From Molanna angustata (taxonomy: Eukaryota > Arthropoda > Insecta > Trichoptera > Molannidae), in NCBI GenBank assembly GCA_963576475.1, contig OY754974.1, positions 4,920,247-4,984,246 of the forward strand: 64,000 nucleotides of DNA. Direction: 5' to 3'. The notes under the pieces were generated by a model. It made no database searches. It was not told the origin of the DNA and saw only the letters and a program-made list of their open reading frames with translations. Both the position numbers and the translations under genes were made by a program. Shown piece by piece: positions 1 to 13,900 of this stretch; within the stretch, counting starts at the first letter, position 1; each line of letters begins with the position of its first letter.

Positions 1-255
1 GATATAAGAAAGATCTGCGATGTTTTGGATATCGTTAGATGGTGCAGGAGCCGAAGACGATTCTGGCGGGACCACGTCGCGAATAAGAGACAACAGATTA
101 CCTAAAATTATCTCTTAAAAAATCACCACGAAATCGACCACGAGATAGACCGTATAAGATAGCCAGAGTTCGGCGTCATAGGAAGGCTTGCGGTAGGGGC
201 ACGCTTTTTGAAAAAAGAATAGGTTTCCAAAACCTACAAGAAGAAGAAGAATAAA
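1..255 (+). pseudogene. LINE 3' tail, degenerate RT C-terminus, (GAA)n end
   Basis: Plus-strand translation begins DIRKICDVLDIVRW and continues SRRRFWRDHV, a motif repeated in a minus-strand fragment at 33,190-33,355. The frame is broken by stops. The fragment ends in AAGAAGAAGAAGAATAA, a microsatellite tail shared with other LINE fragments here. This C-terminal region is typical of degenerate insect non-LTR retrotransposons. It is cut by the window edge. Confidence 0.6.
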
Positions 256-1242
256 TTAACAAACCAACGTTCCCTTTTATTGTTGTATCTTCTTCATTTT
301 TTTTAAAATATACCTTCTTTATATCATTGCCTTCTTATTTATAATCCTGACGTGTTAGAATTCTTCTTCTTTTCAAATAGGTATAATACTTTCATGCGTA
401 GAACCATGTCCAAGTCTCATTTGCGTGCATTAAAGTTAATCATAATGCAGTTTAATCATAATGAAAACATTGGTTTTTTAGAGTATTACCAAGTAAAGGT
501 GTAAAATAATTAGATAGATAATTAATAAGTAGGTATACCTAATATTTTATCTTCAAATTTCCAATTATCCATTTGGGAACAGCCAGTAACACTTAACTTC
601 ATGGGAATATCGAAGTATTTACACACGAATATCAGCATATTATATTAATGAAGCCGCGCACCGTTTAGAACACATTTTCTTTTTTCGAAAATGGAATGGA
701 ACACGGGTGTGAATTCAAATGAAGTCTTTTTAATGGAATGACAAAATCCCGCGGAGAGATGGCGTGTTTAACACCATCTCTTCACAGCGTGAACAGTCCC
801 TTTGCATTATGCATACAACGCTTCTTAAACGGGCGTCACAGACAAATGAAGCATATTATTACAAGAGATTCAATTGAAAGGGGAAAATTCAACGTACGTC
901 GACACATTGTCCAAAGGCCGAATGAAATCTCCCTTCCGTAAAAAAACAAGAAAAAACTTTATAATTCCCGTGCAGTGCATTATTTTAATGAAACGCGATA
1001 TCGAAATTAATTCGGTCGATTAACATAAAAATGTTTTATCGGATCGCAGTTGTGAATGAGCGACTCGGTGAAATAATAAAATATTTTTATGAACGGCTTC
1101 TTACAACATTATTAAATGCGTATAGTTTTAAACAGATATGTTGCAACCCCGGGAAGTCCAGAATAAATTAAAACAGTACAATGTAATTACTTATTAGGTA
1201 TTTACTGAATTATATTAAACGATTTTTTTTCTTGTCAAGCAT
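256..1242. other. AT-rich intergenic, nothing recognised
   Basis: There is no coding frame with recognisable motifs and no repeat shared with the rest of the window. A short open frame at 738-941 has no recognisable features. Confidence 0.5.
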
Positions 1243-1311
1243 GAATATGTTAATAATGAAACTAACATATTATAATGTTTTATATATGTTAGTTTCATTA
1301 TTGACATATTC
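1243..1311. repeat. Near-perfect 28-bp hairpin
   Basis: The left arm 1243-1270 and right arm 1284-1311 are complementary except for one position, around a 13-base loop. The size resembles a pre-miRNA stem or a tiny foldback MITE. No matching sequence occurs elsewhere in the window. Confidence 0.7.
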
Positions 1312-1602
1312 TATATTGGTAGCGTTCAGTTTGTTTTAAAATACATTATGAGCCAGTGTTTTTGCTCCTCACTGATGTTTTAGATCCTGACAAAGAACTA
1401 AGGCACTTGAATGAAGAAGCTTAAACATTAAAGTTAGGCAGCGCGTGATGGAGAGCTTAATATGTTTTTGTAAAGAAAACGAAATTCGATTATTTTGATC
1501 TAGGGGTTTGCAGTTTGGTACGTTTGGTACTATAGGTACATACTTTCGCCATCGACAGTTTTTCAGTGTGTCACATGCAACTGGTGCTAGAAATAGTGTT
1601 GG

Positions 1603-1797
1603 ATGGGTCGATGGCAGAGCGTTTAGCGCGCTGGGCTAGTAATCCAGTAGCCGCGAGTTCGAATCCTGCCTCGACCGATTTCGTTCACCTATAGCACAAG
1701 CGTTTATGCTTATTTAAGGGAATGTAGGAAGATGTATTTCTACTTGTTTAACAAAGACATGTTCATTTTTATGTAAAAAAAAATTTAAAAAAAAATG
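1603..1797 (+). mobile_element. SINE family A, copy A1 (tRNA-derived, near full length)
   Basis: The tRNA-like head has an A-box (GATGGCAGAGCGTTTAGCG) and a B-box (CGAGTTCGAATCCTG). It is followed by the family body (ACAAGCGTTTATGCTT, GGGAATGTAGGAAGATG) and a poly(A) end. Four other long copies and several fragments lie in the window. It abuts foldback element E1. Confidence 0.85.
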
Positions 1798-1803
1798 AAT
1801 TCT

Positions 1804-2070
1804 GGGGGGCAAGTCTGGTCCAACCGGTAAAATCGAAACCCTCATTATTACCCATATCATGGATATAATTATCATAATGGAGTTCTATGACATCTAAAGA
1901 TATTATAGAACTCCATATTATGATAATTATATCTTATATCCATGATTTGGGTAATCACGAGGGTTTTGTCATCTAAAGATATTATAGAACTCCATATTAT
2001 GATAATTATATCCATGATATGGGTAATCACGATGGTTTTGATTTCGCCGATTGGACCAGACTTGCTCCCC
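1804..2070. mobile_element. Foldback MITE family E, copy E1 (compound right arm)
   Basis: It begins GGGGGGCAAGTCTGGTCCAA and ends with the complement TTGGACCAGACTTGCTCCCC. The arms share CCATATCATGGATATAATTA. The inner part of the right arm (CATCTAAAGATATTATAGAACTCC...) is present twice in tandem, making this copy longer than its relatives. Confidence 0.8.
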
Positions 2071-2180
2071 ATTTGTGAGATATCATTTCTATGACCCCCC
2101 AAAAAACTATTATTAGTGCATTGTTTTAATCGGTGGAAAAAAGTGGTTTCATTTTGCACTTTTTGAATGCATGTTTTTTT

Positions 2181-2233
2181 TATAACGAAATCGAACAAGA
2201 CTCGCGACCACTGGATTACTAGCCCAGTTAGTG
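2181..2233 (-). mobile_element. SINE family A fragment A7
   Basis: The minus strand reads CTGGGCTAGTAATCCAGTGG followed by TCGCGAG, the central tRNA-like part of family A. Both ends are missing. Confidence 0.6.
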
Positions 2234-5200
2234 TGTATTTTTTGACTAGTTTATATACCTTCAATCACGCGTTAGATTATATAGAACAAAAACGCTTCCA
2301 GCTAATCTTCATTCAGGTTTGATAGGGTCAACCTATATATTCAGAAAGGCAGATTAAAAATCCGTCGTTTATTTTGCATCTATTCCTATTGTTTCGTTTC
2401 TACGAAAAATAAATACGTGCGTAAAAGTTACGATTGTCACTGGCATGTGTCAGTTTCTGGGCGTATTATAGAAAATGACAGGGCATTTGAAATAAATCAA
2501 ACGATAACACTATTAAATCTGAAGACACGATGAAAAGTTAACATATCTGACCGCCCAGACATTTGACTAAATGCAATAGGATAATGTTTATGGATCGCTA
2601 TCGATCACACCGCAGAAAGTCCAATGGAGTTTTATTTGAACGGCTATAATTTTTATAGCGTCATAAACTTGCGCTGCTGGTTCAGTACCAACGAGATCCT
2701 CCAGACGAACGAATTCCGCTGCATGAGTTAAACCGATAATTTATGTTGTGTTTGGTTCGTAAAAATAAAAGCTGTTTATTTTAGAACAGCTTTTAGAACA
2801 TCTAAAGAAATTTCCGCGTAGGAAGGAACCCGCAGTGAGTCAACACATCCCGAAGGTGCTATAATAATTCATAACGCTGCTATGTAAGATATTTGCATAT
2901 CCTTCGACAATGTAGCAGCTATCCTCCATCAAAGCGCTACCAATCTTCGATGACTTTTATATCCGAAGCACCTATTGTTTTTGCAGATACATCGGTGGTC
3001 CAGTGCAGTAAGCTGATATCACCCGTCAACATTCATAGCAGCTAACGATTTCCTAGTAATTTAACTATATCTACTTGTTAAGTACATAAATCATCTTCAC
3101 AAAGTTCCAAGTTGACTTACAAGTTTTGGTAGGTTATGTTTATTTATATTAATTGTGAGTCAATCCGTATGTTTTCTAATCCGTATTTGTTACTCGTAAA
3201 AATAGTAGAAGCAATGCAAAAGGTCGCTTTAATACTCCATGTTTAAATTTAGAGCCTAAAAACACCTGCACTGCGCTTTTATTACAAAAGTTCTAATAAT
3301 ATCATGAAACATGAGCTCAAAAGTAACCCTTTCCCATTATGAAGATGATTTTTTCTCATAAAAGGAATGAACAATTTAGAAATAAAAATATTTACTATCA
3401 CATTTGCTACGGATATCACGTATTGACCTATTAACTAAAATAAACAGCAAAGGTTTTAATGTATCTTTGTTTTGTTTCATTCGTTATGTAGGTACTGCCT
3501 GAAAGATCCCTGGTACGATTTCCGGAGGAGACACAAATATTCACTGTATTTTCAGTCTGTATTTTTGATTCATTAGATGATGAACACGTTTCGGTACTTT
3601 TGCGTTGCCGATACAACGTCACTGCAAAAAGTTTGATTAAAACCCAACAATACACCTTAATTCCAGACAGTCGAATATCAAATTAATTAAAATGCTTTGA
3701 ACGCAGCATGGTGTTTTTAATAAAACAAAACAGGTTCGTCAGTCATCACTGAGTACCTATCACTGGTGAGAAGGTACACTTCATCAAATAAATTATGTGG
3801 AAGATTCCTCGGTTCTGTTTTTCAAAACTATCGACAGATTGCAAAACACCTAAGAATTTTTAATTTTTGCAATTTGATATTGTATTGATCGAATATCTGG
3901 AATTTTACGAGATTTTTATGGTACGTAATCATTATTTTACAGACAAGGTAGGTATAAATGTTTTGAAAAGTGCTGAAATTTTTAATATAATTATCAAGTA
4001 GGTACTATTTTTATTTGCTACGTCCAATCAGTTATTATCATTTGATTATATGGAATTTTTGTCATACATCCATTAGTATTTGAATAATTTTATTGTTTTA
4101 TATTTATTTGGAATACATTATACAATATTTTCAATATATCTATGGTCTATTTTTATATCACTTATTGTTTTCATATATATCAAGATAAATCTGACCAGAG
4201 TTTTTTTTATATGTGAATGAACTAACTTATTTGTATTCCGTCAAGAATTCGAACGAAATTAAAGTAAATTCCTTTGGGCATATTAAATGCGGACCTTATA
4301 GCCTTCTTTCCGCGTAATATGAACTTATTATGCAGACACTTTTGATAACTTACATACCTCGTTCATTACATCATTGGTAGGTACTTGTTTATTTTATCAA
4401 TGGCTTGCAGTAGTTCTTTGGATTATACTGCTGCTTCACAATTCACTCTTATTGGAACGTTTTAGTGCAGTGGTGTTTCTGAATCTTCACGAGTTCTTTC
4501 ATAATTATACCCATGAGGCCTTTATAGTACCTTACTATAAGCAGAAAAGATAAGCATCAATGGAGAAAGTACCTAAGGATAATTAATGTTTTTAAATACC
4601 TTATTTTAATAAATTCTGTTATATGGCCAGTAATAGTTATAATTGACCCTTTGAGCGAAAAGCGTCATAGTGGAATTATTTAGATCACGAGAAGAATTCA
4701 TTTTAAAGATACATTTCTGGAACGTGGAGTGTCAACGATAATCTTAAAACGAACTTACCAAAAGTTTTGAATGATTATAAATACAGTAGACACGATCGTG
4801 TCTCCCGATTCTTAGAGTTATCACGAACAATTAGCATAAACTCGTTGTAATTTTGTGAGTTAATTAGTAAAATGAAAATTGAAACATATATTTTATCTTT
4901 ACGGCCACGTCTCGGAAATTTTATGTCTACTAGACGAATTTAGATAAAACTTAAAAGAATTTGAGAGAGAGGAGAACATCGTAAAACTGTAGATTTATGT
5001 TTGTATGTACACAGAAAGATTATGAAGCGTCCATCAAACACATTTGAACTTTGTCATTAAATTGACATCCATGTTTCCATCGGTGATAAAGATGGTAATA
5101 TTTAATCTGTCTAATCATAAAACATCTCCATCAGTATTATTTTTGACGATCTCTGTTTGTGTTTTATTAGTATTCTCGTAACCCAATAACTAAAAGAATC

Positions 5201-7872
5201 CAAAATTATAATTATTTTTATAAGATATCGCTTATGTTTGATATTTATTTTACTCTTTACTTATTTTGAAATCTACTCCACTGTCGACTGAACCTCTTTT
5301 AATATCAGAAGGTTCAATGATAATGAAAGAATCCTACTTTTATGATGATTGTTGATATTGCTTAGTTCCGTATTGTTTTTTTTTCTTAACCTACATACAT
5401 ATTTCGAGCTAATTAGATTTACCTATTAATCGAGGTACGTCTTTTTTTAGTTTTTAACCTGGATACACATAATATATTATCTACTTATATCCCATTGGAT
5501 GCTTGGATATTAGTTTTTGATTTTGTTTGCAGTTATGAAAAATCCCCATAAAACAAATATCTTTTAACAGCGTATAATATACATAGCAATATTATGTACA
5601 GTAAATTACTTCTCAACTCTTTAAAAGTATGTTCCAATTAAGTATGAAAATTATTGCTGTATAAAAAAAGTTTTCTGGAATAGAGGCTTCTTTCATTCCA
5701 TGGTATGTTCCAAGAAAAGCTTTCATCAGTTTATGATCGAAGTATAGATTTTAGTATGCAATATTTTATGGAATCAGTTTGTTTGCACATTGTACACCCG
5801 AGATTCACGGTAATCTAGAGGTTCATGAAATATCCAATTTTACAATCTATTTTTTCTTCTCTTTCATGTTATTGTACTGAAAATTAAACAAGATTTACGT
5901 CTTTCGATATTTATTCTGCTTTTTAAGGATGATCGTTTAGCCGGTTTTGAATTACCGATGTGCAGAATAAAAATAATTCCTGTAAACCTATCTAATAAAT
6001 ATATTATACATATTACGGTTAAATATTACGGTTAAAATTTATTCTGAATGTTTAAAATTCCTTTTTAAACAATAATATTGTCAATTTATGCACAAAATAC
6101 ATTTTAAACGATTAATTTGTACTTTTTCGCATCAATTTATTTTTTATTTTAAATAAAAATTTCGAACGCGAAAATTGATTAAGGAAAAATTATTTCACTG
6201 GCGATCCGTTGAAGGACGAAAAAACATGGCGTACAGTAATTATATTATAGATTCTCAATGCAATATTATGGAGCATATTATCTCAACGACTTTTTATACA
6301 ATGAGCCAAGTATTTTAATATTCTAGGATCCAAAACGTTTTAAATATTGATATTAATTTGATTTTCATCACATTAAATATAATTTTCCAATCTAAATCTG
6401 CTAAATTTAAAAATTCAATCTCCAATGTTGTGTTTGAGAATATTCTATCAGTTGTGTCTATGTAATATTTTCTCGACATTGATTTCTCAATTTTGGAGCG
6501 AATTTTCGCATCAATTTTTCAAGAACAGAGTGCACTCCGTGAATATCGCGTCGTGATATTTTTGTTCATTATGATGGCTTAATATGAAATTGTGTGTCCT
6601 CTCTACAGTTCAAACTATAGGTCGAATCGGCTTCATATTGATATCATAAAGATGTATAAAGCATATAAACTTCGAAATGATTACTAAGTTTCCATGTACA
6701 AACGTTAATTTGATCTCTCTATCTGTAAATGTTCAAACGCTCTCTTCTCAAAATTAATTCAAGGGTTGTTAACCTTTAAAGAAGGAAACAAATTTTATAA
6801 TTCAATGGATGATATTTTGACGTTTCAAGATTTTATATATATTTCGTCTTATTTGGACATTGTCAAATTAATATAGTCTGGATAATGTTCTTTTAATTAA
6901 TATGGAATAGCAGCGATCGGTGAAATAAATAAAATATCGTGCAATCTAAACAAAGTGTTTTTAACTATAGTAATTTATCGTGGATTTATTCCAAGCAAAT
7001 TATCTCTCATTGAGAAAAAAGTATACCTACTTACCTACATTATTTATTTATTTTATGCACACATATTATACTACATAGTATAATGCTATGGCTATAAAAC
7101 TAGGAATTCCTGTTTTAAAATGGCCAATATTTGTATATGTACATACAATTTATATAAACATAAAAAAATATTTTGAAGAGAGAAAAAGGAAAACAAAATA
7201 CAAAAAACAAGGAATGTACAACACAAAAAAAATACAATATTATATACATTGATGAAAAAATACACAGTCAAAAACATACAAACTGGACTTGCAAACATGT
7301 GGATAGTTTATTGCATATTGTGAATGGATTATTTTTTTACTGTAAAAACCGTTTGTTGAATTCCACCAGTCTAAAATAATCATAAACTTAAAAAAAAAAA
7401 CAATTATTTACTTCGATGATGACGTTCTGCAAATGATTTGGCTAAGAAAGTATTGTACTTTACTTTACTAGGTACTAACTCGCTCATTTGAAGCAAAGGA
7501 ACGGCAGTTCCAAATCGACATGGATGGATTGTGTGGCAGCTGATGTTGATGGAACACTAGATAGTCTCGGGGTGGTCAACTGGAAAATAAATGCCATGGA
7601 CAGGTGACAGTAACAACTAAACCTACAAAACCCTAAGTGCTATTTATTCCATTATAAACGACAGATAATCATCACTTCGTTTTGCATCTTCATCCATGGT
7701 CGAAAAAATTGCTGAAATAAATAGGGTACACACCACCAATTTCGGAGATCAAGCATTTAGGACCATGGAATAACATGTACACCCTCAGACAAACCGAAAG
7801 TATTTTTTTTTTCAAAAAAATCCCATTATACCACTTTTTTAACCAACGAATACCTTTTTTTCTTTAACCAAC
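2234..7872. other. AT-rich intergenic DNA with almost no recognisable content
   Basis: There are no convincing exons or RNA genes. A weak SINE B remnant sits at about 3493-3585 (GGAGGAGACACAAATATTC... TTTTCAGTCTG). The rest is unique or too old to recognise by eye. Confidence 0.45.
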
Positions 7873-8062
7873 TATACCACGGCAGTTAGCAGTTTAGTTT
7901 CTGTGCGGACGCTCTAGGTTCGACCCCCAGCAGTGGAGAAATTTATTTCAATTCATTTCTCTCGCAAAAATTGCTTCTCTGTTGTTGTTGAACTGGTTGT
8001 TGAAAAAAAATTCAATATGGCTCATAAACTCGCCATTTTTGCAGAAGTGTTTATTATATTTT
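7873..8062 (+). mobile_element. SINE family C, copy C2 (diverged)
   Basis: The head carries TTCTGTGCGGACGCTCTAGG and a B-box GGTTCGACCCC. The family body (GTGGAGAAATTTATTTCAAT, TTGCTTCTCTG) and a decayed 3' tail (ATAAACTCGCCATTTTTGCA) follow. It creates a spurious long open frame at 7933-8388. Confidence 0.75.
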
Positions 8063-9650
8063 TTACCACCAGATCAAAATGTTGTGTCCGTTTCCAGAGC
8101 ATATATATGCGCCCTCTCCAACACCTTGCTGCCATCACAGCTGTCACTTACAGCCAGGAGGTCGTCCTCATTACAAGATTCCGCCATGATTGGGCAAACC
8201 AGCAGGTACATGAGAACCATAATGATATATACCTAATATTAATCAGGTCGGAAGAAATTTTATATATTTGTTATTTATTTTTAAGTAACTTTACACTGGC
8301 GGGCTTATTACCGAATTCTTATTCAAATTTAAAAAAACACTTCTATCCATCTCTGTATAGTTTAGACCAAACAAGTTTTGATCAATAGTTTGCTTCTCAC
8401 TGCTTTAATACTTAAAGGATATCATATCTAGAGTTGGTAAATAGAATGAGTCCTAAACTTTCATCATATCCAAATCTAATATTGTTACATAAGGATATTA
8501 TTTAATATCTCGTAGTTCACAATATTCTGATCCTTCAAAAGACTTTTTTCATTTCCTAGAATTCTTTTAGACAAAATCGATTCGCGTTACTCTCTCAACG
8601 TAACATAAATATGAAAAAATCTCAGGACGTTGAAAATTATTTTATTGGAAATGAAAAAATAGATTGAACGTTGAATTAATGCTTAAAAATGAGATCACTA
8701 AAAATATTGTATAACAAAATAATAAAAAAAGTGTTTGTGAGACTCAGCATATCATCACCAGAATAAAAATTAATATTTTAAGATAATTTGATCATTTACT
8801 CAAGACAAAACATTTAGTTAAATGTATTTCACAATTGTAAGAAGTCAATTTGAACATGCGTCAAGTCATCTGGAATCCACAATATAATAATTATATTAAC
8901 AGTATAGAACGAATTCAACAAATATTTTGAGACACATGAAATACAAATTTGGTTATAACTACAATCATGAATTGGAGATTTTACAGAAAAGACGAAGGAC
9001 CTCAGACTCAATTTACCTTAATGACACAATAAACATCAATATTGACTGTACAGACCTTCTGAAAATTATTAACATAAACATACCGGACACATGTCATATT
9101 TATATTCACATTTTTTCTGTCAATACTATTTGTATTTGCTTTTTTCAATTGATTATCTTTGTATTGATTTCTTGTGTTCATTTACAATTGTGTTCATTTG
9201 TGATCATTCATTTTACATTTTTTTTTACTCTTGTTTCTTCTTTTATAACATGTGAAAATATGAAAATAACAGCTGAATAAAGATTCTTAACTGTGTAAAA
9301 TGAAAGTCCCAGAACAGGATTTTGCCTATTGGGGCATTATTAGTTAATTTATATATGTTATGTTTGTTTTGTGTAATAATTATAAAAATAAAATAAATAC
9401 CAACAGAAGAATAAGCAACACCTCAACGTTCATTTTAGACAAAAAGAAAACACTAACGCTGTACAGAATTCGCGAGATATAAACTAATTTGTATCAAGTG
9501 CAAGTACCAAGCTTAAAATAAACAAGAATGCTGTAAGAAATGAAAGAATTCAGATAATTATATATTTAGTAAGAAAAACACATATTCTCCGTTAAGAATG
9601 TAACTTTTAACCACGTTTTGCGTAACTTTTGCTTGCTCAATTTCTCGGTA
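8063..9650. other. AT-rich intergenic, nothing recognised
   Basis: No motif-bearing coding frame and no copy of the window's repeat families were seen. Confidence 0.4.
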
Positions 9651-9655
9651 TATCC

Positions 9656-9687
<32 letters not shown>

Positions 9688-9700
9688 CGTATTTGGGATA
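9651..9700. repeat. (AT)n microsatellite flanked by a palindrome
   Basis: A TA dinucleotide run of about 28 bases is bracketed by TATCCCAAATA and TATTTGGGATA, so the whole block can form a cruciform. Confidence 0.8.
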
Positions 9701-10289
9701 AGCGCCCAAGAATATTAATTACAACAATTGCAAACATCCATGTTGGAATTTTTTGCGCTAATAATAATAATAATAATTTTCCTTATTCTTCGACAGAGGG
9801 GTCGAAGTTTGCGTGGGTGTTGTAGAATTTCTTGCATGGTTGATCTATATTATCTTTGTAATAAAATAGCCGTGGGGCAAATCATATCCGGGTTTATGGT
9901 GGGGGTTGGAACAAGTACACAGCACATTAAGCAGTTCGGGGGTAGTTCCATGTGACCCGTGGAATTCGCCCGGGGACTAGGAGAACTTAATTAAACCGAG
10001 GGGTTGTGAATCCCCGAAGCAAAATGATACAAATAAGTATGGGATTATTATATGATCGATGACCTACCCCCTTTCAGTATGCTAATGCTCTGTTGGTATA
10101 CACAGATACTTCTAGTTTGGCAGTTAACTATTACGTAGTTAAGTATACAATCCCCTTTTACCGTATAGGATCATCTGCCAATGGTAATAAGTTGGTATTA
10201 TGTGCCTACTTTTGTCTATATAAGAAGTATCTACATAAGTCGAACTCTGTGGATGTTATTTCGAAACAGGTCTTATCAAAAAAACTCAC
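9701..10289. other. Unclassified segment with a GC-raised patch
   Basis: 9790-10020 has a less AT-rich composition (GGCAAATCATATCCGGG, GTGGAATTCGCCCGGGGAC) than its surroundings, but no frame is coherent. It may be an old repeat or a decayed exon. Confidence 0.25.
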
Positions 10290-10900
10290 TCGTAGTTGGA
10301 CAAATTTCCTGGAACGAAAATCTCGTGGTCGCTCGCCGGCTAGATGGAGTGATCTTGTCTGCATTGGGGTTGTTTGGTATCGAATGATGGTTAAATTAAA
10401 ATATCTTTGAATTCCCGCCAAAATCCTTCCACAACTGCTTCCTTTCCCCTAGCGGTCAAAACTGTAACAAAGAACCGCCCGAAATGTCGCGCAAGTAGAA
10501 AGTATTCATTTGTCGTATCAATTCGTCGCTCAAATATTAGGTATAGTCTCGTTTCGTCGATATTTAATATACTTTTTGTTTCATCATCATCATCGTGTGT
10601 CTTATTGTGTCCTTGTTATTGTGTTATATGTGAGAGAAGAGGAGAATCGCATCAAGAGAACCAGATTAAGGTTAGTCAAATCCTGCCTGACACGCGATAC
10701 ATAGAAATCAATTCAATCCGAAACTTCGATATACAGTCCACTATTCTCTAAGCCCGATTTGCAATCGGCAATCGGCGCTAACAGAGGTCTTCGGTGGTTG
10801 GTCTCTCTACGATCTGCCCAGAACAGATTACCATGGAGACGGGCCACACATAGAGTGATTGATTACAGCCACTGTCCTCGGTAATAAGGATAAAGACGAG
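10290..10900 (+). pseudogene. Possible LINE remnants
   Basis: Translation gives FLERKSRGRSPARWSDLV near 10,305-10,360 and QNRLPWRRATHRVI near 10,820-10,860. These resemble the GRPxxRWxDD and RWRRxxHxV motifs at LINE ORF2 C-termini. Frames are broken and the link between the two pieces is uncertain. Confidence 0.35.
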
Positions 10901-13900
10901 AGAGATTTGAAACACAATGTAAAAGTTGATAATATCAATAATAGTGATACCTCATTGGAGTTGGAGAAAGGAGAAATGTAATGAACAATTACAATCATTT
11001 TGTTTTATTCATGATTGAAATATTTGATATGACCAGTGACAAAGAGACCGTTGGTTTTGGTATTATTGAGAATATTACATATTAAGTTTGTTGACTACTG
11101 CAGTTGCTCAAAAAATTCAGTTTAGGGATATGAAATCCTCGATTAAATACAAAAGCGCTGTTAGTAGGTACTTACCTAAAGTAAACAAAAAAATAAAACA
11201 TTCATTATGAATCTTAACAAATTTTCAATGGAATCTGTATTATTTTTTAACAACATAAAGCTAGACTTTTAACAATATCCCCTAGGAATGATGATTAAGA
11301 ATCCATTGTTATTTTGCGCCAGTTCGTTGCAGATTTTTCTACAATATTGAATATTTTATGACCCCGTTCTCTTGAAATCCCAGCACAATTAAGACGGATC
11401 TTTTGTTCTATTATACCTCCATTTTTAAAAATAAATCCCTTTATACAATTACTAGGCAGATAGTTCAAAGAGAGAAGCACTTTATAAAAATATTGAATAA
11501 CCTTCATAATTTACACCTATTTTATTTTCGCTTTTAGAAGAGCATTAATTTATATAGAATAATAACCAGACTCTGGATTACTCGACTTCGTACTACATTC
11601 AAGAACTTTGTCAGCCCAAATTTTACATCAAAAAAATATTTCAAATTGAGAGCCTTTAGAACGCAGAGTAGTTTATTTAGGTAATGAAGATATTATTTGG
11701 ATTAAAATCATAAGCGCCTAGATAAATAAATATTCAAGGCATAAAATTATAAAACTGCTTTCAGAGTATCATTAAAAAACATAAAATGAATCTATTAAAC
11801 AATTTAGAAAAAACAAAATCGTTACAAGGTAATTTGATTAAATCGTCGGCTCTTAAAATCGATCGCAGATAAATCCCATGTTTACAAATTGATCTAATCG
11901 GTTTAGTCTGAGTCTCTAACACAAAAAAAAAACAAAAAATAAATACAAACAAACAAGTACCTACTTAATGCATTTCATTATTATTTTTTCACATCATATC
12001 TTACTTGCAGCTTTTTTGTAAGTACATAACCTTCGTGCGACGGTGGTTAATGAGGCCATAACCGTCCTATGCAGTAAATTTGATTCCCGAAGGCTTTCTG
12101 GAATCGTTTTGATCATTTTGTATGTATACATTGAAACAATTTTGCTTTTGTTATATCATAACAGAATATCTTCTAACTAAGTTATGAACAATTTAACTAA
12201 TGTTGGTTGTTAGATAAAAGGTTTTTTCCTTATTTTATTTAGAAACTCCTCTTTTTTTTCGTGTGTTTTTTTTTATTTTATTTGTATGGTTCTAATCAGA
12301 TTACATTCAATCCACAATAATTAATTATAGGTACCTACATTGAGATTAACCAATTATTGCTGCGAAAATCTGGGGTATAATAATTTTAAGATGTTAAAAA
12401 TATAGAAAAAATATTTTAAAATTTATTGATTTTCATAAATTTTAATGTCGTATTTTTTTACTGTTTTATTTGGTTCCTTTATTTTTTCCCCTTTTTGTTC
12501 CACTCAGGTATGTTTTTTTATTATTTTGTCTGAATTTTTGTCATCTTGAAACATAATATTTATGTTCCTATGACTTTATTATATAGGTGACATAGTTATT
12601 CAAAAATTTAATTGTATCATTTTTAAATAAATCAAGTATTATTGTAAGCTAAGCTAAATTTTTGCCCTCGATGAGCGAAGGTTAAATTGTTCGGAGCAAG
12701 AAATTGTTACAGTATATGATAGACCAGCGTTTTTTTAAGGTCAAAGTCACTTTGTTGCGTCTGCACAATAAAATATCGAGTTATGCTTCACCCGTGACGA
12801 AACTGCATCAAAAACCATCGATCAATTCTATACCAGACTGCTTTATTTCTTTCGAATCATCGCTATCTTTTGACTCTTGTTCTTCTGGTTCTAGTTCAGT
12901 TCGGGGTTGAGTTGCAATCCTTTCGGTTCAAATCACTTATAGGAGAGTCACGATTCAGAAAATAATCTAAATTAATTTTTTGCTCTATAGCAACGTGTAA
13001 TTGCGTTGAGATTATTGAATTTCGCTCCAAATATGATTACCAGCTATGAACGATAACTGTATCCATATTGTTTATAACATGTATCATTAAATCTGTAGAT
13101 TCTCCATATTTTTACCTCGATCAGGGCAAGAATTTGAATTCATATTACTTAAGTGCTTATTTAAGTTTATATTCTCTTTTGTCTTCGGTTTACGTCTAGA
13201 GAACGTGTTGTTATGGTATTGCCAGAGGCGGGAAAAAATATTACCATATCAGAAACGGATATTTCCGAAAATAACGGGCACAATTATTGGAATATTATTT
13301 CTTGATGTTTGATCAAATCAAAATGTTTCAATTGATACAAAAAAATGTTAGATTGTGATGGCTGTTCAAAAAACCGAGACTATATTTTAAGTGGAGAAAT
13401 ATAAAACATGAAACTCGGTCCCATTCTAAAAATATTCACAATTATGATTGTTTTAAATTTTATTCTTGATATTGTTTGAGAAAGAATCTGGGGACGATAT
13501 TTTAATATAATTTTGAGTATTTGAAACGGTCATAACCAACTTAACTTTACTTCATTTAAAATGTCAATATTTTATGTTCCTAATGAAATTATTTATTTTT
13601 TATCTTGAAGTTTGCTCATCTTTAATTAAACCAATCGACTCTAATTTAGTTTTCTATTAACAGTTAGGTAATATATAAATAATTTTAACAACTATATTAC
13701 AAGAAGATCATAACAATACATTGCAAAGGACGCAAAAATAATATTTGCCACAAACATATAAGTTTATAGTATGTACCTACCTATATGTGTCACTCTTATC
13801 CTCACTTTCAGTGAACTGAGAGCCAGCTGTTTCGATAAAATTAGCTCTCTTTGGCACTTATAAGTGAAGTGTCTGCAAATTTTTAAAGTTTTCTGGACTG

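Noticed and set aside
7933..8388. 151-aa open frame on the plus strand
   Set aside because: Overlaps diverged SINE C2 and has no protein motifs.
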